A DNA stretch of 64,000 bases from Microbacterium sp. MYb66 (GCF_002979435.1 NZ_PCOV01000003.1:310001-374000), one strand, 5' to 3'; shown: positions 7,125 through 15,779, counted from the first letter of the stretch. The notes: generated from the sequence alone by a model not told the origin. Numbers and translations: made by a program.

Positions 7125-8477
7125 TCAGACCGTCTCGAACTGCTTCGCGTGGGCGGCCCAGCCTGACTCGACGGGCAGCGCTCGGAGCGCCCGGTTGCCG
7201 ACGGCGAGGACGACCGAGACGAGGCAGAGCGCGGCGCAGATCAGGATGGTCCACTCCCGCCCGATCCAGGCGAGACCGAAGCCGGCGATGAGGGGTGCGA
7301 GTGGCATCGCGCCCATGCTGAGCACCCCGGCGGCACTGTTCGCTCGTCCGAGCAGGTGCGTCGGGGTGGCGACCATGAAGTAGCCCATCATCCCGGCGTT
7401 GAGTGCGGGGAGCAGGAGCACCGAGGCGCCGAGGACGATCGCGATCACCCAGGGATCGGTGACCATCGAGAGCGCGATCGCACCCACCGACACGACCGAC
7501 AGTCCGGCGATCGCCAGGACGCCGGCCCTGATGCGCGGGACCAGCAGCGGCGCGAACACGGCTCCGACGAGCATCACGGCTCCGATCGCCGCGCTCAGGG
7601 TGCCGATCAGGAGTTCCGAGTGTCCGGCCTGCTGCAGCGCGTAGATGACGGTCGTGATCGCGGCGTTGAAGCCCAGGTTGATGACCGTGGTGATCAGCAG
7701 CACGCCCCCGAGGTCGGGGCGGGAGAGCAGCCAGCCGAACCCCTGCCGCAGCTCCGCCCACGCATCGGGCTTCACGACGGGGGTCGGGGAGGTGCTGAAA
7801 CCCAGGTCATCCGTCCCACCGACGGCGTGTTCGGGCTCGACATGCCGAGCCGGGTGCAGGTCGTCCGGGTTTGCGCCCGCGGCGCGACGCATCTGACGCC
7901 CCAGCATCCATGCGGTCACGGCGGCGATCGCGTGGCAGAGCGTCATGGCCACGCCGACCAGCCAGCCGCCGACGCCCAGCAGGAGTCCCCCGAGCGGTCC
8001 GCCCGCCAGCTGCAGCGCGGCGTCGCGCCCCTGGTTCGCGGCCTGTGCCCGACCCATCGCGTCGTCGGGCACGATCTCTTTGATCGCGCTCTCGCCCGCG
8101 ACGTCGAAGAGCCCGCTGCGGGCGGCGAGCAGGACGTCGATCACGAGGAGCGACGCGAACGTCATGGCGTCGCCGAGGGCGAGGAGCGTGAACCCGCCCG
8201 CGAGCACGATGCCGATCAGGGAGCCGAGGAGCATCAGGGCGATGCGGCGGTGGCGATCGGCCAGGATGCCGCCGGCGAGGGTCGTGAGGAGTCGAGCGAC
8301 CATGCCCGCCCCGCCGATGATGCCCGCCTGGGCGGGGTCGTTCGTCACGATGAGCGTGAGCAGGGGGATCGCGAAACCGAACAGGGAAGCCGCGAGGCCT
8401 TTGCTCGTGTCGCTCACCAGCCAGGTGAGGTAGCGCGTGTTGCGCCAGAGACGATGGGGCTCGGTCACGGTGCTCAT
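7125..8477 (-). CDS. MFS transporter, probable drug exporter
   Basis: A 450-residue protein with about 12 hydrophobic helices. After the N-terminal WRNTRYLTWL it shows the MFS loop 2-3 pattern GGILADRHRRI and a domain plan like MFS_3 / enterobactin-exporter-type efflux pumps (QAGIIGGAGMVARLLTTLAG, NQGRDAALQLAGGPLGGLLL). A central cytoplasmic loop (about residues 205-245) is polar. The start at MSTVTEP (8477) is chosen over an upstream in-frame Met because the longer version would run through the regulator's operator. It is divergent from an ArsR-like regulator with a shared palindrome between them, so that regulator probably represses it. Substrate unknown. Confidence 0.9.
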   Translation of the reverse strand: MSTVTEPHRLWRNTRYLTWLVSDTSKGLAASLFGFAIPLLTLIVTNDPAQAGIIGGAGMVARLLTTLAGGILADRHRRIALMLLGSLIGIVLAGGFTLLALGDAMTFASLLVIDVLLAARSGLFDVAGESAIKEIVPDDAMGRAQAANQGRDAALQLAGGPLGGLLLGVGGWLVGVAMTLCHAIAAVTAWMLGRQMRRAAGANPDDLHPARHVEPEHAVGGTDDLGFSTSPTPVVKPDAWAELRQGFGWLLSRPDLGGVLLITTVINLGFNAAITTVIYALQQAGHSELLIGTLSAAIGAVMLVGAVFAPLLVPRIRAGVLAIAGLSVVSVGAIALSMVTDPWVIAIVLGASVLLLPALNAGMMGYFMVATPTHLLGRANSAAGVLSMGAMPLAPLIAGFGLAWIGREWTILICAALCLVSVVLAVGNRALRALPVESGWAAHAKQFETV

Positions 8478-8502
8478 GCGTCGAGAGTAAATGCGCAAGA
8501 AG

Positions 8503-8528
8503 AATTGCGCAAGTCTGGTTGCGCAATT
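8503..8528. promoter_or_regulatory. Operator: perfect 10-bp inverted repeat of the MFS/ArsR pair
   Basis: AATTGCGCAA, a 6-base spacer and TTGCGCAATT form a perfect dyad between the divergent MFS and regulator genes; each half contains the 8-bp palindrome TTGCGCAA, and a third copy of the core (TGCGCAA) lies at 8492-8498. It lies just upstream of the regulator's -10 box, as expected for an autoregulated divergent operator. Confidence 0.85.
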
Positions 8529-8539
8529 TCGGGTGCGGG

Positions 8540-8545
8540 TAGGAT
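8540..8545 (+). promoter_or_regulatory. -10 box TAGGAT, leaderless start
   Basis: TAGGAT ends six bases before the ATG at 8552, giving a leaderless transcript immediately downstream of the inverted-repeat operator. Confidence 0.65.
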
Positions 8546-8551
8546 CGGCAC

Positions 8552-9142
8552 ATGACGGAGGACGGGGCGAAGACCGCGAGCGATGACCCGGTGTGGATGA
8601 CATCCGCCATGCTCAAGGCCTACTCCCACCCCCTGCGGCGCCAGATCCTGCGCCTGATCTCGCGGCGGGAGTTCCTCCGCGCGGCGGACATCGCCGCAGA
8701 ACTCGACGTGCCGGCGAACAGCGCCAGCTTCCACCTCCGCGCTCTCGCCGAGGCGGGGCTCATCGAGGAGGCGCCCGACAAGGCGCGGGACCGGCGCGAC
8801 CGCGTGTGGACCGGGCGGAAGGGCGCCCTCAACGTCGGCGGCCCCGAGAACCCGGTCGCCGACGAAGCACTCGGCGTCGCGGTGGTCGCCGCGCTCGCCG
8901 AAGACCACCAGGAGCTGATCCGCCGTGTGGTCGCCTGGACGCCGGAGTACGTCGCCGGCCGCACGACCGAGGTGCACGCCGCCTTCACCCAGCGCACGAT
9001 CCGGCTGACCGAGGCCGAGTTCGACGACGTGATGGTGAAGGTCAACGAGGTCCTGAACGCCGCGGATGAAGCGCACGACGACGCCGATCCGGCCGGCCGC
9101 TACTGGCAGATGGATCTGATCGCCGCAGACGACACCATCTGA
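8552..9142 (+). CDS. ArsR-like winged-helix transcriptional regulator
   Basis: A 196-residue protein. Residues about 15-75 form an ArsR/HTH_20-type winged helix (MLKAYSHPLRRQILRLISRR, then ADIAAELDVPANSASFHLRAL with the AEAGLIEE wing). The remainder is helical and acidic (EDHQELIRRVVAWTPEYV, TEAEFDDVMVKVNEVL), probably for dimerisation or ligand sensing. No Cys metal-binding motif is present, so it is not an ArsR/SmtB-type metal sensor. It is divergent from the MFS exporter, is read from a leaderless promoter and overlooks a perfect TTGCGCAA dyad; it is most likely the local repressor of exporter and self. Confidence 0.9.
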   Translation: MTEDGAKTASDDPVWMTSAMLKAYSHPLRRQILRLISRREFLRAADIAAELDVPANSASFHLRALAEAGLIEEAPDKARDRRDRVWTGRKGALNVGGPENPVADEALGVAVVAALAEDHQELIRRVVAWTPEYVAGRTTEVHAAFTQRTIRLTEAEFDDVMVKVNEVLNAADEAHDDADPAGRYWQMDLIAADDTI

Positions 9143-9146
9143 CGGA

Positions 9147-10253
9147 CTACTCCGTCGACGAGGGGGCGCCGCTCAGGATCAGGATGCGACGCAGATGCAT
9201 CGCGGTGAGCACGCCGGGGCCCATCGAGCGGCGCACATCGATGGTGCGGTCGTCGACGGTCTCGAGAAGCAGCCGGATCGCGCGCGCCGCCTCGCCTCGC
9301 GCACGGTGGTCGTCTGCGGACGACGCGTCACCCTGGGCGATCACGTCGGCGACGGCATGGCAGGCGGCGGACAGCGGCTCCGGGAGCGCGGGGTCGAGTG
9401 CGATGCCCGCCGGTCGCTCCCAGATGGTGTCGGCGATCTCGTCGGAGATGTCGCGGATGAGGTGGGCGATGCGATCGAGCGCTGCGAGCTGGGCATGGCT
9501 CTGCTGCATCCGGGATCTGTGCCCCTTCGCGCGGGGATTGCCGCGTCGGCTCTCGTCCGCCTCGGCCAGCGCAGCGCGGAGCTCGGCCGACGTGTCGGCG
9601 AGGGATGTCGCATCCTCCGCCCACTGCTCGTGCTCCGGAGGCCATGATTCCGACACCGCCGACCCGATGTCGTGCAGGTGCTGGGCCAGCTGCTCGCGGA
9701 ATGCCTCCACGCGCCCTGCCGCCGCCATGGTGAGGGGTGCGGGTGCGATCACGAAGTTGACCAGGAGGCCGATGACGACACCGACCGCGGTCTGCGTCAG
9801 GTAGCCGAGCGAGTAGTCGTCGGCGTTCTGACCGCCGATGATCAGGACGAACAGGGCGGCCATCGGGATGTACTCGCGTCCGGCGCCGAACCAGCCGGTG
9901 CCCGAAAGCAGCACGCCGACCCCCACGACCAGGGGGATGGTCCACCACGTCGGCCCGACCGTGATCACGATGATCGTGGCCAGACCGATGCCGGTGGCGA
10001 GCCCGAGCAGCGTCTGGAAGCTCGACTTCGCCGACCCCATCAGCGTGGGGTACATGCTCACCAGTGCACCGAGCGGTGCGTAATAGGGATACTCGTCGGT
10101 GACGCCCGGCATGTGCGGGGCGATCATCCACGCCAGTCCCACCGCGAGCATCGTCTTCACGACCAGCAGGAGGCGGGCGGGGCGGACGGCCTCGTAGAGG
10201 GCGCGCGCGATGCCGGCGCGGCGCACGCGGATTCGGGGGTGGCTCTGCGTCAC
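9147..10253 (-). CDS. FUSC-family / aromatic-acid-exporter-like membrane protein
   Basis: A 368-residue protein. The N-terminal half has about six hydrophobic helices (LLLVVKTMLAVGLAWMI, PLGALVSMYPTLMGSAK, PLVVGVGVLLSG, AALFVLIIGG, AVGVVIGLLVNFVIAP). The C-terminal half is soluble and helical, with a long coiled region (EQLAQHLHDIGSAV, then repeated Ala/Glu/Asp-rich segments). This is the plan of FUSC/DUF939 proteins related to the aromatic acid exporter AaeB, here half-length. The GTG start at 10253 has GAGAGAGG a few bases upstream. It ends four bases from the convergent regulator. Substrate unknown. Confidence 0.82.
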   Translation of the reverse strand: MTQSHPRIRVRRAGIARALYEAVRPARLLLVVKTMLAVGLAWMIAPHMPGVTDEYPYYAPLGALVSMYPTLMGSAKSSFQTLLGLATGIGLATIIVITVGPTWWTIPLVVGVGVLLSGTGWFGAGREYIPMAALFVLIIGGQNADDYSLGYLTQTAVGVVIGLLVNFVIAPAPLTMAAAGRVEAFREQLAQHLHDIGSAVSESWPPEHEQWAEDATSLADTSAELRAALAEADESRRGNPRAKGHRSRMQQSHAQLAALDRIAHLIRDISDEIADTIWERPAGIALDPALPEPLSAACHAVADVIAQGDASSADDHRARGEAARAIRLLLETVDDRTIDVRRSMGPGVLTAMHLRRILILSGAPSSTE

Positions 10254-10363
10254 GGCATCCTCTCTCTCGGCGGCCGGGGTGATTCCGTGAGCGTATGCGC
10301 CCGGTCCGCGGCTGACGAGCGGGTTGCTTCCTCGGCCGGGTACCGGTAGCGCGCGGACGCGAC

Positions 10364-10396
10364 GACGCCGGCCACCCGAGGAGGGCGACCGGCGTC
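10364..10396 (-). terminator. Terminator hairpin of the 10.4-12.4 kb ABC operon
   Basis: GACGCCGG and CCGGCGTC (8-bp perfect outer stem, with further internal pairing of CCC and GGG) lie about 30 bases after the stop of the minus-strand permease gene. Confidence 0.6.
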
Positions 10397-10424
10397 GAAG
10401 CAGGTGCTGTCGTGCGGCGGGCGG

Positions 10425-11111
10425 CTAGGGGATGGTCCGCCGGAAGGCGAGGAACGAGACCCCCGTGAAGACCGCGGTGATCAGGAGCATCCAGAGCGCC
10501 AGCCCGAGTGCGCCGAGGTCGTTGATCGCCGCCCCGACATGGGGCCACAGCTCGAGCCGGGTCGCCAGGAAGACGAGTGCGACGAGGATCAGCGTGAGCC
10601 CGATGCCCACGATGAGGAGCACCAGCTGACCCCAGCTCTTGTAGATCGTCGCGCCGGTGAAGCCGATCACGAAGAAGAAGAGCGCGAGGGCGAAGAAGGC
10701 GATGAAGGCTCCGCCGGGACCCGCGTCCCACAACCACGGCAGGTAGAACATGTAACCGTTCACGCCGTAGCCGTTCGTGGCGATCTCGATGCCGCCGCCG
10801 ATCAGGAACAGCACGCCCATGAGCGCACTGGCGAGGATCGCCGTGAGCATCGTGCCGAAGAAGAACTCGCGACGCGTGATGCTCATCGCCTGGGAGAAGG
10901 GGAACGTCAGGGTCATCGCCGACATCCCGACGGCGAAGAAGTACCAGAGCGGAGCCTGGCCGCCGCCCCCGTACTTCGGGGTGTCGACGGGGATCAGCGC
11001 GTAGATGAGCACCGAGATCACGACGGCGGCGGCCAGGATGATCAGCGGGTACCAGACGAAGGTGCCCTTGTTGATCAGCTGCAGGCGGACGACGTTGAAT
11101 GTGCGTCGCAT
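10425..11111 (-). CDS. ABC transporter permease-like membrane protein
   Basis: A 228-residue protein with six hydrophobic helices (for example PLIILAAAVVISVLIYAL, FFFGTMLTAILASALMGVLF, VLLIVGIGLTLILVALVFLA). It is the membrane partner of the ATPase just upstream: the two overlap by TGATG at 11111. Short MRRTFNVVRLQLINKG before helix 1 is typical of ABC-2 permeases of the YtrC/BcrB kind. Together with the GntR regulator at the head of the operon it forms a YtrA-type regulator/exporter unit, often induced by cell-wall-active agents. Confidence 0.85.
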   Translation of the reverse strand: MRRTFNVVRLQLINKGTFVWYPLIILAAAVVISVLIYALIPVDTPKYGGGGQAPLWYFFAVGMSAMTLTFPFSQAMSITRREFFFGTMLTAILASALMGVLFLIGGGIEIATNGYGVNGYMFYLPWLWDAGPGGAFIAFFALALFFFVIGFTGATIYKSWGQLVLLIVGIGLTLILVALVFLATRLELWPHVGAAINDLGALGLALWMLLITAVFTGVSFLAFRRTIP

Positions 11112-12025
11112 CAGTGGGCCTCCTCGTTGGCGACGGCGTCTTTGGCGGAGCGGGAGTCCGTCTTCTGGGTGAGCCGGACGATCAGCTGCTGCAGCGACAC
11201 CGGAGCGAGATCGAGACCGGATGCCGCGACCTCCGCGCGTTCCTCGGCGGAGAGCGTGCCGAGCACGGTGACGGACGACACTCTTCCGAGTGCCTCGCGG
11301 TGCAGGACCTCACGGCCCTGGGCCCAGGCATCGACCTTCGCGGCGTCGCCCACCACGGTCACGGCGCGATCGCGGACCGCATCCGTGTCCTCGTGCAGGA
11401 GGATCTGGCCGTTGTCGATCACGATGACCTTCTCGATCAGGTTCGAGACCTCGTCGATCAGGTGCGACGACAGGATGATCGTGCGCGGATGCTCGGCGTA
11501 GTCCTCGATGAGGCGGTCGTAGAAGATCTGCCGGGCGACCGCGTCGAGTCCGAGATACGGCTCGTCGAAGAAGGTGATCTCGGCGCGCGAGGCGAGTCCG
11601 ATGATCACGCCGACCGCGGAGAGCTGACCGCGGGAGAGCTTCTTGATCGTCTGCTTCATCGGCAGCTGGAACTCTTCGACGAGCTCGTCGGCGAAGGCCT
11701 GATCCCAGTTCGGGAAGAACAGGCTCGCGGCCTTGAAGGCGTGCTTGGGGTAGGCATCGTCCGGGTACTTCTGGCTTTCGCGGACGAAGCAGATCCGGCT
11801 CAGCACGTGCGCGTTCTCGTACGGGTGCTCGCCGAACACCTTGACGGTGCCGGAGGACTCGAAGTTCTGCGCCGTGAGGATCGACATGAGTGTGGTCTTG
11901 CCGGCGCCGTTGCGGCCGAGGAGGCCGTAGATCGCGCCTCCTTCGATGGCGAGCGACACGTTGTCGAGCGCTCGCTTCTCCTTGTAGCGCTTGCTGAGGT
12001 TCTGCACCTCGATGACGGCGGTCAT
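11111..12025 (-). CDS. ABC transporter ATP-binding protein (YtrB/BcrA-like)
   Basis: A 304-residue ATPase. Walker A GRNGAGKTT, signature KLSRGQLSAVG (a variant of LSGGQ) and Walker B ITFFDEPYLGLD are visible, with the H-loop in LSSHLIDEVS. About 90 residues follow the nucleotide-binding domain, as is usual in exporter subunits that pair with a separate ABC-2 permease. It overlaps the GntR gene upstream by four bases and the permease downstream, so all three are one operon behind the operator at 12433-12456. Confidence 0.95.
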   Translation of the reverse strand: MTAVIEVQNLSKRYKEKRALDNVSLAIEGGAIYGLLGRNGAGKTTLMSILTAQNFESSGTVKVFGEHPYENAHVLSRICFVRESQKYPDDAYPKHAFKAASLFFPNWDQAFADELVEEFQLPMKQTIKKLSRGQLSAVGVIIGLASRAEITFFDEPYLGLDAVARQIFYDRLIEDYAEHPRTIILSSHLIDEVSNLIEKVIVIDNGQILLHEDTDAVRDRAVTVVGDAAKVDAWAQGREVLHREALGRVSSVTVLGTLSAEERAEVAASGLDLAPVSLQQLIVRLTQKTDSRSAKDAVANEEAH

Positions 12026-12411
12026 GCGGGGGTCTTCCCTTCTGCGTCGGTGGTCAGTGCGGCGCGCTGTCGGAGCAGGGCCGCGAGGTCGTCGGCGCCG
12101 AGCCCGAGCGTGCGGGCTTCGGCGAGGAGCGGGTCGATGTAGCGGTCGGCGAACAGGGCGCGGCGCTCGCCGAGGAGGACATCTCTGGCGCCGTCGGCGA
12201 CGAACATGCCGATGCCTCGGCGCTTGTAGAGCACTCCCTTGTCGGTGAGCATGGCGACTCCCTTCGCTGCGGTGGCGGGGTTGATCCGATAGAACGCGGC
12301 GAGCTCGTTGGTGGAAGGGGCTTGCGCCTCCTCGGCGAGTGAGCCGTCGACGATCGAGTCCTCGATCTGCTCGGCGATCTGGAGGAAGAGCGGCTTGCCT
12401 TCTTCGATCAC
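12022..12411 (-). CDS. GntR-family (YtrA subfamily) regulator
   Basis: A 129-residue protein, the short length characteristic of the YtrA branch. The winged helix spans residues 5-72 (PLFLQIAEQIEDSIVDGSLA, then APSTNELAAFYRINPATAAK and KRRGIGMFV), followed by a short helical dimerisation tail. It is the first gene of the ABC operon and overlaps the ATPase by ATGA. A perfect GGTTACTTA dyad lies 22 bases before its start, so autorepression of the operon is expected. Confidence 0.95.
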   Translation of the reverse strand: MIEEGKPLFLQIAEQIEDSIVDGSLAEEAQAPSTNELAAFYRINPATAAKGVAMLTDKGVLYKRRGIGMFVADGARDVLLGERRALFADRYIDPLLAEARTLGLGADDLAALLRQRAALTTDAEGKTPA

Positions 12412-12432
12412 GAGTCCTCCGCTGGGTTGGTG

Positions 12433-12456
12433 GGTTACTTACTCGACTAAGTAACC
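12433..12456 (-). promoter_or_regulatory. GntR/YtrA operator, perfect 9-bp inverted repeat
   Basis: GGTTACTTA, six bases, TAAGTAACC. It sits directly upstream of the GntR gene; a TTGACA -35 hexamer on the minus strand lies about 17 bases upstream (around 12472-12477), so the dyad would cover the -10 region and block transcription. Confidence 0.85.
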
Positions 12457-12525
12457 ATATAACCAACGGGTGTGTCAACCCGTCCGTGCGAAACCCAGAC
12501 CGTGCGGGCGGAGGAGGTCGGGAGG

Positions 12526-13065
12526 TCAGCTCTCGCGGCGGTGCTCGCGCCAGTCCTCGACGATCTGCAGCATCCGCGCGGAGAGGAAGCGGAAGAACTC
12601 GGCGAGCTCGACGGCCCGGTCGTGGGCTTCCTGATCGTCGTCGTGCTCGGCGGCGATGTCGTCGATGTACTCCGAGAGGCGGGAGTACACCGGCAGGTTC
12701 CCGACGATCGAGCGGTAGAACGGATCGTGCACGAACTCGTAGCGGTCGCGCCGGTCGCCGGGGCGCGAGCGTCGCTGGATGAAGTGCAGCTGCTGCAGGT
12801 AGCGCACCGCGCCGGACACCGCCGCCGCCGACACCCCGAGACGCTCGCCGAGCTGGGCGGCCGTGTACCCGCCCTCGGGGGCCGCGACCAGCGCCATCAT
12901 CACCCGCGCCGGCATCCGCGGCATCCCGGCGGCGGTCATCATGGCGGCGGCTTGCTCGGCGGGTTCCATCCCGCGATGGGAGTCGGAGGCGGATGCTTCG
13001 GCGACGGGTTCGCCTGAGGTCGCGGCATCCACGTCCGGACCGTTCCGCCGGCTGTCGTCGGGCAT
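12526..13065 (-). CDS. MarR/GbsR-type winged-helix regulator
   Basis: A 179-residue protein. After an acidic, low-complexity N-terminus (1-40), residues about 45-105 form a winged helix (MPRMPARVMMALVAAPEGGY, then AAQLGERLGVSAAAVSGAV and the RRSRPGDRRDRYEF wing). The C-terminal helix region (AVELAEFFRFLSARMLQIVE) should mediate dimerisation. It is the last gene of a minus-strand operon, ten bases after the large permease. A perfect 11-bp dyad at the operon head (15706-15729) is its likely target. Confidence 0.9.
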   Translation of the reverse strand: MPDDSRRNGPDVDAATSGEPVAEASASDSHRGMEPAEQAAAMMTAAGMPRMPARVMMALVAAPEGGYTAAQLGERLGVSAAAVSGAVRYLQQLHFIQRRSRPGDRRDRYEFVHDPFYRSIVGNLPVYSRLSEYIDDIAAEHDDDQEAHDRAVELAEFFRFLSARMLQIVEDWREHRRES

Positions 13066-13074
13066 CGACTCCTC

Positions 13075-14697
13075 CTACGCGCCGGGGGCGAGCTCGCGCC
13101 GCCGCATCATGGTCAGGGCGGCAGCGGCACCCCCGGCCAGTACGAGCACGAGCCACCCCAGACCGCGCACGTCCACCCCGCTCCCGTCGACCACGGGCGT
13201 GACCGCGAACGGCGAGAGGTTCGCCGTCCACTCGGGCAGCCCGAACAGCGGGCCGAACATGCCGAGCAGGGCCGCCAGCAGCACGAGGCTCCAGGCCACG
13301 GCGGTCGTCGCCCGCGGGAGGAGCACGAACACCAACGCGGTGAGCACCGCGAAGATCGCGGCCGCGACGGCCTGACCGAGCCCGGCGACCGCGACGATGC
13401 GATAGAGCGATTCGTCGCCGCCGTTCGACCAGACGCCGATCCATCCGGCGATCACAGCCGCGGCGACGACGATCAGCACCGCGACCACGCCGACGATGAC
13501 GAAGTCCGCGAGCCAGCGCACGCGTCCGACAGGGGTGGCGAGCACGGCCTCGACGGTGCCGCGGGTCTCCTCCTGCCGTGCGCGCACCACGATCTGCACG
13601 GCGCAGCACGCGGCGAGGATGCCGAGCAGCGTGAAGAACACCGTCACGACGACCTCGTCGAGGCCGCCGGTCGCGCCGCCGATCTTCTTCAGGATCTCGG
13701 CGACCGCCGGGTTCTCGCCGGAGATCTGATCGACCAGACCGCTCAGCGTCGTGGCGAGGATGCCGGTGATCGCGCCGCCGACCGCCCATCCGATGATCGC
13801 CCCCGAGGTGAGCCGCCACACCAGGGCGTGCGGTGAGGCGAGGGCGGGGCGTGCCGAGACGCGTCCGGGGCGCTCCGCCACGAAGCTCGCATCGATGTCG
13901 CGCAGGGACTGCAGCGCGAGGGCGGCCCCGGCGAGAACGAGCCCGAAGCCCAGGCCGAGGAGCATCGGCCACACGAGGTCGACATCGTAGGGACGCGTCT
14001 GCTCGGCCCAGCCGAACGGCGAGAGCCAAGCGGGCCAGGCGCTCGTCATGCTCGACAGGTCGTCGCTCGGGGTGCCCGCGGCGTTGCCGATGCCGCGGAG
14101 GAGGAACGTCGCGACGAGCACCCACACCGTCAGCGAGTTCGCTCCGCGGGAGGTGCGCACGAGCTGCGCGGCGATCAGACCGATGCCGAGGAAGGCGATG
14201 CCGCAGGAGCCGGCCGCCGCGCCCGCGAGGAGTGACCCCGGGGCGGGGAGTCCGGTGGCGATCAGCGCGAGAGCCGTGAGCGCGGCCAGCACGACGTTCG
14301 CCAGCACGCCGTGCACGAGGGTGGCGACGGTCGGCAGTCGGCGTCCGGCCGGGGTCGCCCAGACCAGCTCGGCCCGCCCGGCCTCCTCATCACCACGCGT
14401 GTGCCGGACGGCGAGGAAGGTGCTCATGAGCGCGGCGAGCAGGGCCAGCCACGGAAGCACCTCGAAGGCGAGGAAGGCTCCCTCCGTCGTGCCGGAGGGC
14501 AGTCCGCGGAACATCAGGATCACCGGATTCGCGAGGGCGGCGGCGAGGATGTTCTGCCGGTCGGCGAGGGTCGAGTACGACTCGCTGACACCGGCGTAGC
14601 CCGCGAACGCCATGAGTGCGGTGCCGACGATCCACAGCGTCAGCTGCAGCCGGTCGCGCCGCAGTCGCTGCCGCAGCAGCACGCCGAAGGGAGTCAT
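13075..14697 (-). CDS. ABC-2 type exporter permease, duplicated form
   Basis: A 540-residue membrane protein with about 12 hydrophobic helices in two six-helix halves (first from LTLWIVGTALMAFAGYAG, second from ALVWRLTSGAIIGWAVGG). This is the Gram-positive pattern of polyketide/tetronasin-type exporters, where one permease carries two ABC-2 halves. Start MTPFGVLL at 14697 overlaps the stop of the ATPase gene by TGATG. Substrate unknown; such pairs often give resistance to antibiotics or other amphiphiles. Confidence 0.9.
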   Translation of the reverse strand: MTPFGVLLRQRLRRDRLQLTLWIVGTALMAFAGYAGVSESYSTLADRQNILAAALANPVILMFRGLPSGTTEGAFLAFEVLPWLALLAALMSTFLAVRHTRGDEEAGRAELVWATPAGRRLPTVATLVHGVLANVVLAALTALALIATGLPAPGSLLAGAAAGSCGIAFLGIGLIAAQLVRTSRGANSLTVWVLVATFLLRGIGNAAGTPSDDLSSMTSAWPAWLSPFGWAEQTRPYDVDLVWPMLLGLGFGLVLAGAALALQSLRDIDASFVAERPGRVSARPALASPHALVWRLTSGAIIGWAVGGAITGILATTLSGLVDQISGENPAVAEILKKIGGATGGLDEVVVTVFFTLLGILAACCAVQIVVRARQEETRGTVEAVLATPVGRVRWLADFVIVGVVAVLIVVAAAVIAGWIGVWSNGGDESLYRIVAVAGLGQAVAAAIFAVLTALVFVLLPRATTAVAWSLVLLAALLGMFGPLFGLPEWTANLSPFAVTPVVDGSGVDVRGLGWLVLVLAGGAAAALTMMRRRELAPGA

Positions 14698-15689
14698 CAC
14701 GCACGGCCCTTCAGCGCACGGCGTTCGCGACGGGTGGTGGGGGCCGGAGCATCGGTCCCACCGTCCTCGGCGACCTCGAGCGTCGCGAGGTCGTCGCCGT
14801 AGTGGCGCAGGAACAGCTCCTCGAGCGAAGGGGGAGCGACGCGCAGGTCGCTGATGCCGAGGGCGGCGAGAGCGGGGAGCACCGTGGCCGTGCGTTCGCT
14901 GTCGACGGCGAGACGGATGCGGTCGCCCTGCAGCTCCGGGTCGTGCACATCGGGGATGCGCGCGACCTGGTCGAGGGTCGCCCCGGAGGGCGTGAACGAC
15001 ACGTCGCTGCGGGTGAGGTGCCGCAGTTCCGTCAGGCTCCCGGTCTCGACGATGCGTCCGGCGCGGATGATCGACACCCGGTCGCACAGCTGCTCGACCT
15101 CGCTCATGATGTGGCTCGACAGCAGTACGGTGGCGCCGTTCGCGTGGGCGCGGGCGATCTCGCGCTGGAAGATGACCGCCATCAGCGGATCGAGACCGCT
15201 GGTCGGCTCATCGAGGATGTAGAGGTCGGCCGGTACGGCGAACGCCGCGATCAGCGCGACCTTCTGCCGGTTTCCCTTCGAGTAGGCGCGCCCCTTCTTG
15301 CGCGGGTCGAACTGGAACGCCTCCATGAGTCGCTTCTTCTCGTGCTGGTACGCCGGGTCTTTGGTGCGGGCACCGCGGAGGCGCGCGAGCAGGTCGACGG
15401 CCTCGCCGCCGGACAGGTTCGGCCAGACGCTGACGTCGCCAGGGACGTATGCGATGCGCCGGTGCAGGTCGACCGCACGACTCCACGGGTCTTCGCCGAA
15501 CACGGTCGCATCCCCCGATGTGTGGCGCGCGAGGCCGAGGAGGATGCGGATCGTGGTCGACTTGCCCGCGCCGTTCGGGCCGAGGAAGCCGTGCACCTGG
15601 CCCTGCTCGACGATGAGGTCGAGGCCGTCGAGTGCGTGCACGTGCCCGTAGTGCTTGGTGAGGTCCTGGGTGGCGATGACGGTGGTCAT
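14697..15689 (-). CDS. ABC exporter ATP-binding protein
   Basis: A 330-residue ATPase. Walker A GPNGAGKST, signature YSKGNRQKVAL (SKGNRQK in place of LSGGQ, as in the DrrA-related exporter ATPases), Walker B LYILDEPTSGLDP and H-loop LLSSHIMSEV are all present. A C-terminal domain of about 110 residues (TRSDVSFTP, SLEELFLRHYG) matches the DrrA-type regulatory tail. First gene of the ATPase / permease / MarR operon; the palindrome at 15706-15729 is 17 bases upstream. Confidence 0.95.
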   Translation of the reverse strand: MTTVIATQDLTKHYGHVHALDGLDLIVEQGQVHGFLGPNGAGKSTTIRILLGLARHTSGDATVFGEDPWSRAVDLHRRIAYVPGDVSVWPNLSGGEAVDLLARLRGARTKDPAYQHEKKRLMEAFQFDPRKKGRAYSKGNRQKVALIAAFAVPADLYILDEPTSGLDPLMAVIFQREIARAHANGATVLLSSHIMSEVEQLCDRVSIIRAGRIVETGSLTELRHLTRSDVSFTPSGATLDQVARIPDVHDPELQGDRIRLAVDSERTATVLPALAALGISDLRVAPPSLEELFLRHYGDDLATLEVAEDGGTDAPAPTTRRERRALKGRA

Positions 15690-15705
15690 GCGCGGGAGCG
15701 TACGC

Positions 15706-15729
15706 CCGATTCACAATGTTGTGAATCGG
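15706..15729. promoter_or_regulatory. Operator: 11-bp inverted repeat at the head of the ABC/MarR operon
   Basis: CCGATTCACAA and TTGTGAATCGG flank a 2-base centre. It lies between the minus-strand ABC operon and the divergent methyltransferase, close to the ATPase start, and is the obvious site for the MarR/GbsR-type regulator encoded at the far end of the same operon. Confidence 0.85.
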
Positions 15730-15767
15730 ACGAAAACGACGCATGCGAAATCCTTACGACCCCCGCG

Positions 15768-15773
15768 TACAGT
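15768..15773 (+). promoter_or_regulatory. -10 box TACAGT, leaderless start
   Basis: TACAGT ends six bases before the GTG at 15780 and fixes that codon as the start of the methyltransferase. Confidence 0.6.
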
Positions 15774-15779
15774 GGGCTG

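Noticed and set aside
14616..15779. Open frame continuing upstream of the methyltransferase
   Set aside because: It is antisense to the ABC ATPase gene; the -10 box and GTG at 15780 mark the true start.
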